Both the position numbers and the translations under genes were made by a program. From positions 1 through 29,705 of IMG/VR virus record IMGVR_UViG_3300012928_000028: a stretch of DNA of 29,705 nucleotides. One strand, written 5' to 3'. Below the pieces are notes generated by a model. That model saw nothing but the letters and a program-made list of their open reading frames with translations, did no database searches and was not told the DNA's origin. The stretch is from a virus. Below, one piece after another: positions 26,401 to 29,705 of the stretch (positions are counted from its first letter, which is position 1; every line of letters begins with the position of its first letter).

Positions 26401-27411
26401 ATTATATTAAAACCATCTGCATTATCATCAGACGGTATTACAATTAATAACAATGATAAAATTAAAGCAACAACTTTCAACAATGCTTTAGGAATGAAAG
26501 CAAGACGTGAAGTGTTAGAAGGAAGAATATCTGGAGAACATAAATTATACAACACGCCTTTGAATTCTAACTTTGTTTATGTTTGGTTCAACAGCCAACC
26601 ACTGCAACAAGGGTTTGATTACACAGTGACCGAAAATGTTATTAAGATATCAGGTAGAACAATTACGTCAGCAGATAGAGTAGATGTATTGTACTTTACA
26701 GTACCGTCATCGACTAAACAAACAGGATTTAGATTATTTAAAGATATGTTGAATAGACAATTCTACAAAAGAATTGCTAAAACTGGTACAACAACACTTG
26801 CACAAGATATCAAAGACGGAGATTCTACAATCACAGTCGCTGACGGTTCTGTGCTAGGTGATGCAGACGGCACTACTCAATTGCCGGGTGTAATTTTTAT
26901 TGATAAAGAGAGAATAGAATTTTTCCAAAAGTCAGGTAACGTGTTATCTCAAATTAGACGAGGTACACTTGGAACAGGAATTAAGGCTCATATTGGCGGA
27001 ACAAAAGTGGTAGATGCCAGCGGTAAGAGTACCGTGCCTTATAGTGATACAATATACACCAACACTTTTATTAGTGATGGTTCAACAGTATCATTTGCCA
27101 CTACAATTACTCCGTCCGTCGCTCCAGCAGGACCTTACGCAGGTAAGCCTGATCTCGACATATTCATTGGTGGCCAACGATTGTTGTGGGAGAGCGAGGA
27201 CGGAAGTACTGTAAACTTTAGTGTGAGTGGAAGCAACGTTGTACTGTCAAAACCAGTACCAGCAAATCAACAAATTAAAATATTAATGAAGAAAGGTCAA
27301 GTATGGTATACGAAAGGCTCGAGCACAGCGTCAGATGGTAAAGGATTAAACCAGTCTACGACTACTGCGGCTAGATTCATAGCGGAAGAGCCAACAAATG
27401 CACCAGAATAA
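14497..27411 (+). CDS. giant multidomain virion/baseplate protein in the gp7 position
   Basis: A single intact 4304-residue frame with no stop, over 40% of the window. It follows gp6 as gp7 does in T4 (1032 residues), so a peripheral baseplate/tail role is inferred, but I see no sequence match to gp7. The N-terminus (RRTIAHLPHYYRTDANEKFL, then WNPYVDLDKLVNFREYYWMP) is of a type I associate with large marine phage structural proteins. Recognisable modules in order: cupredoxin-like (189-288), DYT-type beta domains (about 700-780 and 930-1010), a Trp/Gly carbohydrate-binding-like module at about 1676, a seven-bladed FG-GAP-like propeller (2104-2576), two GSGY segments (3236-3383) with a second Trp module at about 3426, and a C-terminal chain of GDGST-headed beta domains including an IRRGTLGTGI module (about 4150). 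No signal peptide or membrane segment is seen. Adsorption or glycan contact is plausible but unproven. Confidence 0.8.
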   Translation: MADNSIDSTKRYEVITDKNGREYRRTIAHLPHYYRTDANEKFLSSTLDPAIQKGRLERLDGYIGRLDAYTRSISDNYLGATTQSRSQYQLEPTVTIADIDTSSITPEDKVKFTSTYDDFINQLGYLNAPVDNHDRLTKERTYSWNPYVDLDKLVNFREYYWMPNGPTAILVDKIATGTTTEIGVSVPYVGVYRFTTQEAKDNPAITLYRGNTYKFKVDAVGHPFWIMTEPVSSGLASDGSTSILYTKGVVNGGADKGTVTFTVPTDAPDSLFYQCGVHGAMHGVIKIQTAKSTTKINVAEDIVGAINYTMTTGTALSNGMKIRFGSNVIDTKNYADKSFYVEGVGSKITLTDVDNLITPETYATETTILYDSVGYDSRPYAKSFYRPDKHDYITIKRDSIDQNAWSRYNRWFHKSVIEATATANGSELSLAEDDRAKRPIIEFDANLQLFNYGSFAKKSVALVDDVTTDVFSSMVNQTGYYVDGVEVTNGMRVLFTADTDKLVRNKIYEVQFVKVQGSTVIALQLAEIDDTYPVDGEQVFVEFGKKNQGKTLHYSTTAGPDRNESKWIEGQKKTKLNQQPLFDVFDRNGKSFSDDSEYSSTNFTGSELFSYKVSEGATTDTVLGLKVKYNTINNVGDLVFESDVNSGTFRYKSGDDFITQSNSTGFTHEITGLTTYNNRTNWKERLTESKQRVRRTHFVSATEKKLFPIDVYKDSAALTDLEVSVKVNGSTKKIDTDYTLVDGTSNRYVKFKEDLTVNDIVALTCWSASPKIKEIGVYEIPDILSNNPLNGSLDTFTLGQISNHITNVSNRSTDITGTIPGPTNLRDKPESFLTGGAYQNHTGSITSAMFNLIDKEANFCTALDYANLEYQKFKENFITQATGTAYDGNVADRVDEILKEMTFRKNSASPFYYEDMLGFGTKVSERTYTVQDPSSTEYSIDSIFDLTTLSNRAVYVYKNDVQLVHGTDYTFSTTVDSVNFISTLATGDIIKIKDYSNTEGSYIPPTPTKLGMYPKFTPALESDNTYRTTQNVIVGHDGSRTIAYGDFRDDLLLELEKRIYNNIKSTYNNDLLNIHTVLPGAFSKNLFTRNEVNGVMSEDFYVWAGRNNVDFRTNSGHTPADIFTFNYSASKDINGVDQEAGYWRGIFNYYFDTDRPHTHPWEMLGHSEKPSKWESKYGPGPYTSGNEVLWSDIERGYDASTGLINSRYARPGLSNKIPVNSAGSMANPATIVGSFQRANLKQPFKFGDHGPAETAWRRSSSFAFAVTKALAVLQPCKFFGTYLDPSRLSKNVVGNYVVTETGLRQKSASVKYHLETSTNSETGIVTRFQTAGYQPYAVNYLISQNLDPAIFYYDKMKNLNVQLAYKLGGFTDKANLKILTDSISPGSTSGSQFLPTENYKIYFRTSNPIKKFYYSGVLIEKNSTISDDGSSIAPGYRVTGYDITNPIFKMFIPKRNSNNAVKVQGSVRAKVYKDYLDVVDTVVYGTLFETRQDVVDFLQGYGKWLESEGFKFDRYSKEIGKTLNWDNAIDEFLYWTTQGWAAGSAITVSPGASGFNLETKNSVIGKLKNVYNNYTVLDAGGRSISERDISVKREGNTFNIISKNDNIGIYGLELHSVEKEHMLIFDNKTVFSDIIFDPETGFRQSRLKLVGWKTADWNGGFHSPGFMYDKAETKLWNSNTDYKIGDTLEYQSRFYMAKVNHNSGIEFDPSKYTGIARPTSELIPNFDYKIAQFNDFYDLETDNFDAVQQGLAQHLIGYQSRDYLNNLFVNDISQYKFYQGFIREKGTQNAINKLARAKFLDEDITLDVYPEWMIRTGEFGNVDAKKSLQFKMNDSTFLHNPQSVELLSTTNDPINYNRSATITSVDMYDKPLEYDASKSFSLYDYTKADTDRESVQYYKNAGYPRFDDVQHTAFKIADLLNLDVTSLSNQDLVWIANDKKGDWNVLRVSRTPIRLVKLQSINEDTQLEMSFNTGHNFEVGDYMVISGSQNAVLNKVFEIKKVLPNKVCVDFTENLSALSTVTDQSTVTTFGDVSKFVSVRYPTIDDINDKISFDDYKVKDETNNRAGDKVFIDNESNYWKVYERQEWLRYNQVLSPTRKNNQDFGWQVVARNDGRTMISSSPSDTQGILNFFFRKEAKPGEPFAVLDTKTMTENNDSTSKLGYSLSISSDENYLVAGAPFNNKSIDGSTHYDNMGLVKWYKWNTSKIEYELGGTIYPHYQQDSTTLANLNFGWSHAIAEPGENSSIRTAEKYLFIGSPGANSDEGKVHMYKWTIGSDGSTFDTWTETVEIFPSDVHSGQRFGHQVAVNDNGDILAVSSKSPGNAGRVHIFRRTSNTNDGSTTYDANTWTEVQTFTGTSSDGSSLNTAFGDSIAMSKDGTELIIGAPGTEVQDGSSTTFKDDAGAVYYYKWNADGSTNTYTLQQTITSPSDVSNVKFGARVNINQSGSKIIISAQGADNPRTMKFDNGSTTFDLQDTQIIDVNREAGAVFTATKYDTKYVIDDRLVNDNVSSNDQFGESVFITDNSIFVGSPNNDAGLTSDGSTTYVDDGSVAHYDSLKTDATPWSLLRTESNLVNDSRIESAFIFDRSTNKIMDFMNYFDPLKKRIFGIADREIKYKTTWDPATYNFNAFGTQDSETPWAEEHIGETWWDLSKAKWIWYEQGDQEYKTKNWGKLFPGSEICIYEWIETTLLPSEWNSLADTQAGLVDRISGKPLAIDDTQFTIKQKYDSAKDEFINYYYFWVKNSVIVPQLGVSTMIRTNSCAYVSNIITNPEKSGLRYFAVSDQNKLILWNIKETLLNDNIVFNIDYRENDNEIDSHKVWKIYAEGDPAIRPDASLESKWWDSLTGTDSLGATVPDPNLPLNRRYGTELRPRQSWYIDRFTALKELITYSNSVMKSKPLIGSINFTNLDKADPQPTKDSLEWDGSVDTYADLTYVNTKNLSGNVNYLVKADETAAGFWSIYQWDAVLGIWNRTKIQTYKTNDFWTYLDWYDTGVSKDTYISKQVDFQYDLDDVELDIGQYAKVVKSDTGGWKIYEKINTGWKNVATENGTIQLSAKIYDYTIEDSGFEGDDTYDENFFDREPIIETRNILQALRDDIFVGDLAKEYNTLFFIGLRYVLSEQPYVNWLFKSSFLNITNSLRPLNQRKTYTTGKDDYVESYINEIKPFHTKVREYKLKYTNAETHNGINSDFDLPPFYDNRNGKVRPVQPGSILDEELLEEYPYKMWKDYYTKHIDSLTITNAGSGYTKTPTISFVGGTVEDTGPFTVLGRSSSGGSSGDYGYFYPVFTLQSNANTFDKKLGGTGKSHSHTFDEYPTRVFYMPNSQISNHAKKTDPGLYKLFSPGVKTHATATAVISQGKLTKINLISKGSGYTTTPQVIVSGGKDDGSTPTDTAKISAVLGNDLVRDFDTTIKFDRIKSSCVVMDWVKNTTYEYGTLIRHNNELYRTSQRLVTGAVFTDTGLTKLRGDESFLTASERIKGMYAPTSGMPGLELSQLMDGIDYGGVQVTGLDFNREQGFDKSPWYEEPWDGYGKSRIRTFYGDGSTAQFIFTDPPNPKDVFTVYLDGVRQVNEVHRGDSSTTSFTLGSAPGNGVKVEFIPFDDDGVQTPTDDRTLDSLVSGGLFGSALGIDPNHVITDGDEFVSPDTSYAPEEAVPGQIFDTLDLQVYSAPDSGVPFIVEKNYVCDGSQTTFDIGQKPGTQAAVSVIVNNVTKRITTDYTVDTQAETITFGSAPASGQRLTIKSFAISGSQYMVLNDFIGDGSTTVFKTGTRENFAPDSSLSQLYVTIDGIPTSAFTTSSTANTLTLTFSSAPASGKAIQIAGFNQTVGQGRAYAEIRQDSITYASGTNRYTLTYPVGTFGPFAGLTILEHGGKVLRGPDNTYYAGDGSTYAFGVVAGLSDDSTVDPAKTITLASEIEVYVNGTQQGLNTDYTIDFGNQQINFMTAPADTDVIAITTNVDTHYTYVGNDIILKPSALSSDGITINNNDKIKATTFNNALGMKARREVLEGRISGEHKLYNTPLNSNFVYVWFNSQPLQQGFDYTVTENVIKISGRTITSADRVDVLYFTVPSSTKQTGFRLFKDMLNRQFYKRIAKTGTTTLAQDIKDGDSTITVADGSVLGDADGTTQLPGVIFIDKERIEFFQKSGNVLSQIRRGTLGTGIKAHIGGTKVVDASGKSTVPYSDTIYTNTFISDGSTVSFATTITPSVAPAGPYAGKPDLDIFIGGQRLLWESEDGSTVNFSVSGSNVVLSKPVPANQQIKILMKKGQVWYTKGSSTASDGKGLNQSTTTAARFIAEEPTNAPE
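15061..15360 (+). other. cupredoxin-like (type 1 copper-like) module in the giant protein
   Basis: Residues 189-288 have the outline of a plastocyanin-like beta-barrel. TLYRGNTYKFKVDAVGHPFW holds His222, and the end carries FYQCGVHGAMHGVIKI with Cys275, His278 and Met281. In type 1 copper proteins the ligands are an upstream His plus a C-terminal Cys, His and Met, so the set is present, with Cys-x2-His-x2-Met spacing. Whether copper is bound cannot be told from sequence; the fold may be kept only as a scaffold. Confidence 0.6.
19522..19605 (+). other. Trp/Gly carbohydrate-binding-like module (first copy)
   Basis: From residue 1676 the protein reads WNSNTDYKIGDTLEYQSRFY followed by MAKVNHNSG. 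The order W..(x)..Y..GD...Y....(Y/F)Y.A is that of CBM5/12-type chitin/cellulose-binding modules. A second, similar stretch, DWVKNTTYEYGTLIRHNNEL, begins near residue 3425 (24769). The match is to a short pattern only. Confidence 0.4.
20806..22224 (+). repeat. seven FG-GAP/integrin-like beta-propeller blades in the giant protein
   Basis: Seven segments begin with FG or LG plus a beta strand and continue to a (I/V)(I/V/S)(G/S)(A/S)P-like strand: FGWQVVARNDG (residue 2104), LGYSLSISSDEN (2161), FGWSHAIAEPGE (2231), FGHQVAVNDNG (2301), FGDSIAMSKDG (2368), FGARVNINQSG (2436) and FGESVFITDN (2515). Spacing is 57-79 residues, right for propeller blades. LVAGAP, LFIGSP, LAVSSK, LIIGAP, IIISAQ and IFVGSP occur at matching places, and YKW or FRR strands follow several of them. 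Confidence 0.7.
24202..24645 (+). repeat. two GSGY beta segments in the giant protein
   Basis: Residues 3236-3257 (SLTITNAGSGYTKTPTISF...) and 3359-3383 (KLTKINLISKGSGYTTTPQV...) share the pattern (L/I)T-x-(I/L)-x(3-4)-GSGY-T-x-TP-x(I/V)-x(I/V)-x-GG. This looks like a duplicated short beta module; the insert between the copies includes a His-rich stretch (GKSHSHTFDE). Confidence 0.6.
25117..27390 (+). repeat. tandem GDGST-headed beta domains at the C-terminus of the giant protein
   Basis: Five divergent copies start with (G/C/S)DGS(T/Q) followed by an aromatic position: YGDGSTAQF (DNA 25114), VCDGSQTTF (25543), IGDGSTTVF (25768), AGDGSTYAF (26146) and ISDGSTVSF (27070). Most continue with a (V/I)x(V/I)DG or VNG turn, a DYT strand and a final (F)xxAPxxGxx(I/V)xI strand. 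A headless copy (26515-26700) and the QIRRGTLGTGI module (about 26810-27040) lie between. Related DYT domains occur near 16590 and 17300. Confidence 0.65.
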
Positions 27412-27414
27412 ATA
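27407..27414 (+). promoter_or_regulatory. possible weak late promoter (AATAAATA)
   Basis: AATAAATA differs from the late octamer at its first base only, overlaps the stop codon of the giant gene and sits 6 nt before the next ATG. If used, the mRNA would be essentially leaderless. It could equally be chance in AT-rich DNA. Confidence 0.3.
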
Positions 27415-27420
27415 CAATAG

Positions 27421-28149
27421 ATGATACAAGAACCCAAAAAAGAAGATAACAAAGAAAAAGATGAAAAAACGCCTAATGATGAGAACGGCGTTATGATGTC
27501 TGGTCATATTAAAATATTTGATCCTGAGACAGGCGAAGTAATGGTTGATAAAAGAAATGCTATCCATTATGAAAATATGTCACAGGCTTTAGCGAATTCG
27601 TTAGCGAATAAATCAAACGGATTTATTCATGAGATGGCGTTTGGTAATGGTGGAACATCTGTCGATCCAACAGGAGTAATAACTTATCTTACGCCTAACT
27701 CAACAGGAACAAACTCAAAATTATACGCAAAAACTTATTATAAAGTAATTGACGATAATTCAGCAACAAACAAAGACACAACAAGAAACAAAATGGAAGT
27801 TAGACACACAGCAGGAAACAAATACACAGATATAGTTGTTACTTGCACATTAGATTATGGAGAACCAACAGGACAAGCGGCTTTCGATAACACAACAAAC
27901 TTCAATGATAACTTTGTATTTGATGAACTAGGTTTAGTGTCTTGGGAAGGTACAGAGGACGGAACAACTAATAAATTATTGACACACGTAATTTTCCACC
28001 CTGTGCAAAAATCATTAAACAGATTAATACAGATTGATTACACTTTGAGAATACAATCATTAACAACGTTCACTGAAACAAGTTCTACAGCGGCAAGTAC
28101 AAGTAATATAGTAAGTGGAACTACTTCAGGTGGTAACACAGGATATTAA
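27421..28149 (+). CDS. virion structural protein of unknown role (tail/baseplate)
   Basis: A 242-residue protein that I recognise only as a kind found in marine T4-like tail modules; it does not look like T4 gp8. The first 24 residues are Lys/Glu/Asp-rich and probably disordered. The conserved part starts at MMSGHIKIFDPETGEVMVDK (residues 25-44), then NAIHYENMSQALANSLANKS, FIHEMAFGNGGTSVDPTGV and a beta-rich half with FDELGLVSW and QIDYTLRIQSL. No Shine-Dalgarno precedes the first ATG, so a start at Met25 or Met26 (27493 or 27496) is possible. The C-terminus is a Ser/Thr-rich tail ending SGGNTGY, recalling the end of gp6. It lies 9 nt after the giant gene and 3 nt before the fibre-like gene. 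Confidence 0.7.
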   Translation: MIQEPKKEDNKEKDEKTPNDENGVMMSGHIKIFDPETGEVMVDKRNAIHYENMSQALANSLANKSNGFIHEMAFGNGGTSVDPTGVITYLTPNSTGTNSKLYAKTYYKVIDDNSATNKDTTRNKMEVRHTAGNKYTDIVVTCTLDYGEPTGQAAFDNTTNFNDNFVFDELGLVSWEGTEDGTTNKLLTHVIFHPVQKSLNRLIQIDYTLRIQSLTTFTETSSTAASTSNIVSGTTSGGNTGY

Positions 28150-28152
28150 TAA

Positions 28153-29673
28153 ATGGCGTATACTGTAAACAAAACTAATGGGGCGGCATCAGTCTCCCAA
28201 TACATTGTACAAGATTCTGTATTAAATTCTGAAACAGATTTAAAATTTGTAGGTAAAGGTTATTCAGGTTACGGCGAAACTATTGCAGAAAACTTTTTAC
28301 ACTTATTAGAAAATTTTTCAAATACATCAGCACCAACAAAGCCGATTAAGGGACAACTTTGGTATGACGAAACAAATCAAAGATTAAAAGTTTACTCTGG
28401 TGCAACATTCCAACCATTAGGTGGAGCGTCTTATCAATCAACGCAACCATCTATTGCGTCATCGGGAGATATTTGGATTGATTCTGACACAGACCAGTTG
28501 TATTTTTACAATGGTTCAACAATGGTTCTGGTAGGTCCAGAATCATCTAGTACAAGTGGATTTACATTTCCAAGTATTACAGATTCAAGTGATGCTGTAC
28601 AGAAAGTTACACAAATTAAAAATAATTCAAGTTTAGTTGCACTAATATATGATGGAACTACATCATTTACTCCTAAGACTGCAATTACAGGATTCCCAAC
28701 AGTACACCCTGGTATAACTTTAACAACTGCAATCTCAGGAGTTAAGTTACACGGCACGGCAACAAATGCTGATGCATTAGGCGGAAGTTCCGCGGCAAAC
28801 TTTTTAACATCGAACGCGGCTGACACAATGACAGGTAGATTGACATTGGATACCGACAATGGTATCTTCATAGGAGATCAATCAGAATTACAAATTACAG
28901 TTTCAAACAATGATGTACTTGTAGATCAAACTGCACAAGATAAAGACATTATTGTTAAAGCAAATGTATCAGGTTCGACAACAGAGATGTTAAGGATCGA
29001 TGGATCAACTGGCAGAATTGGAATCAAACAGACAGTACCTACTACTGAATTAGATGTTGTTGGAACAGTTAAAGCAACAGCATTCCAAGGAAACATCACT
29101 GGTAATGTAACAGGAAATATTACAGGTACAGCAAGTATATCAACAACATCTACAATTACAGCAGACAATACTACAAATGCGGCAAGATTTATTCCATTTG
29201 TAAGTGCCGCGACAGGTAACTTAGGATTGTCTACAGATACAAATCTATCTTATAATCCAGCAACAAATATTTTAAACACAACTGCAACAAAGGCTCAATA
29301 TGCTGACTTGGCTGAGATTTATGAATCGGATTCTACGTATGATGTAGGAACAGTTGTTATATTTGGCGGAGACAAAGAAATTACACAATCAACGATATCA
29401 AATGACACAAGAGTAGCAGGCGTTATTAGTGAAAATCCTGCTTACTTAATGAATGGTGATGCAGAAGGCCAAGCAGTTGCTCTTGTAGGAAAAGTTAAAT
29501 GTAAAGTACACGGAATAGTATCAAAAGGTGATCTTTTAACTACTTGCGGAACACATCCAGGTTGTGCCCAAAAGGCAATAAGTCCTGTATTAGGTTCTAT
29601 CGTAGGAAAAGCAATGGAAAATAAAGACACAGCAGAAGAAAGTGTCATTTTAATAAGTGTAGGAAGGTTATAA
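28153..29673 (+). CDS. tail-fibre-like protein with GQLWYD and C-terminal 'DLAEIYE' domain
   Basis: A 506-residue probable fibre or fibre-attachment protein. The N-terminus has GKGYSGYGETIAENFLHLLE (about 36-55) and then two related WYD/WID-type motifs, IKGQLWYDETNQRLKVYSG and SGDIWIDSDTDQLYFYNGS. The middle has a T4-fibre-like repeat, NADALGGSSAANFLTSNAAD followed by TMTGRLTLD, and a short GNITGNVTGNITGTA repeat. The C-terminal domain (385-506) runs from DLAEIYESDSTYDVGTVVIF to the last residues ISVGRL, with DTRVAGVISENPAYLMN, VKCKVHGIVSKGDLL and three cysteines; this domain is common at the ends of marine phage fibre proteins. I see no catalytic motif. Upstream spacing is 3 nt, and a late promoter overlaps its stop codon. 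Which T4 fibre protein it replaces is not clear. Confidence 0.75.
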   Translation: MAYTVNKTNGAASVSQYIVQDSVLNSETDLKFVGKGYSGYGETIAENFLHLLENFSNTSAPTKPIKGQLWYDETNQRLKVYSGATFQPLGGASYQSTQPSIASSGDIWIDSDTDQLYFYNGSTMVLVGPESSSTSGFTFPSITDSSDAVQKVTQIKNNSSLVALIYDGTTSFTPKTAITGFPTVHPGITLTTAISGVKLHGTATNADALGGSSAANFLTSNAADTMTGRLTLDTDNGIFIGDQSELQITVSNNDVLVDQTAQDKDIIVKANVSGSTTEMLRIDGSTGRIGIKQTVPTTELDVVGTVKATAFQGNITGNVTGNITGTASISTTSTITADNTTNAARFIPFVSAATGNLGLSTDTNLSYNPATNILNTTATKAQYADLAEIYESDSTYDVGTVVIFGGDKEITQSTISNDTRVAGVISENPAYLMNGDAEGQAVALVGKVKCKVHGIVSKGDLLTTCGTHPGCAQKAISPVLGSIVGKAMENKDTAEESVILISVGRL

Positions 29674-29676
29674 ATA
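29669..29676 (+). promoter_or_regulatory. T4-type late promoter (TATAAATA) before the last gene
   Basis: An exact TATAAATA overlaps the TAA stop (29671-29673) of the fibre-like gene. Initiation is expected near 29682, only about 5 nt before the ATG at 29687, and no Shine-Dalgarno is visible, so the message may be nearly leaderless. Confidence 0.8.
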
Positions 29677-29686
29677 CTGGTAATAT

Positions 29687-29705
29687 ATGGCTTATACAAT
29701 TAACA
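29687..29705 (+). CDS. start of a second MAYT-type tail-fibre-like gene (cut by window edge)
   Basis: Only MAYTIN is visible before the window ends. The same four residues and a similar fifth and sixth start the preceding fibre-like protein (MAYTVN), and a late promoter precedes the ATG. Tandem paralogous fibre genes with this N-terminus are the most likely explanation; six residues cannot prove it. Confidence 0.55.

Noticed and set aside
27421-28149. Assignment of the 242-residue protein as gp8
   Set aside because: Position would allow it, but length and motifs do not match T4 gp8 as I know it; left as structural protein of unknown role.
1-29705. tRNA genes, CRISPR arrays, insertion sequences, integrase or attachment sites
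   Set aside because: None seen; genes are packed with gaps of at most about 150 nt and no suitable structure was found in the gaps.

Overview
The window is a low-GC segment of a T4-like (Straboviridae/Kyanoviridae-related) contractile-tailed phage. Low GC, AGA-dominated arginine codons and the style of the protein sequences suggest a marine phage, plausibly infecting a SAR11/Pelagibacter-type or other low-GC marine bacterium. The host is an inference; nothing in the window names it.

Left block (1-3970, minus strand): the start of an unidentified gene with a good sigma70-type promoter, then a compact operon transcribed right to left: gp55 (late sigma factor), gp47 and gp46 (SbcD/SbcC-like recombination nuclease and ATPase). 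gp55 and gp47 are 1 nt apart; gp47 and gp46 overlap by 14 nt. The order 55-47-46 is as in T4.

Divergent switch (3971-4124): an exact T4 late promoter octamer, TATAAATA, faces right into the structural genes. Two more exact copies lie at 11006 (before gp6) and 29669 (before the last, cut-off gene). All three drive virion genes, which fits use by the gp55 encoded next door.

Right block (4125-29705, plus strand): a tightly packed baseplate/tail module. It holds a tail-tube cap protein (gp48/gp54-like), wedge gp53, a large hub protein (gp27/gpD-like), a spike (gp5-like, with no lysozyme domain visible), wedge gp25, an enlarged wedge gp6, a giant 4304-residue protein where T4 has gp7, a 242-residue structural protein, a 506-residue tail-fibre-like protein and the start of a second gene with the same MAYT N-terminus.

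The main novelty is the giant protein. It appears to be a mosaic of a cupredoxin-like module with a Cys-x2-His-x2-Met motif, a probable seven-bladed FG-GAP/integrin-like propeller, two carbohydrate-binding-like Trp modules, two GSGY modules and a run of GDGST-headed beta domains. No tRNA, CRISPR array, insertion sequence or integrase was seen, and no stretch over 300 bases lacks a gene.
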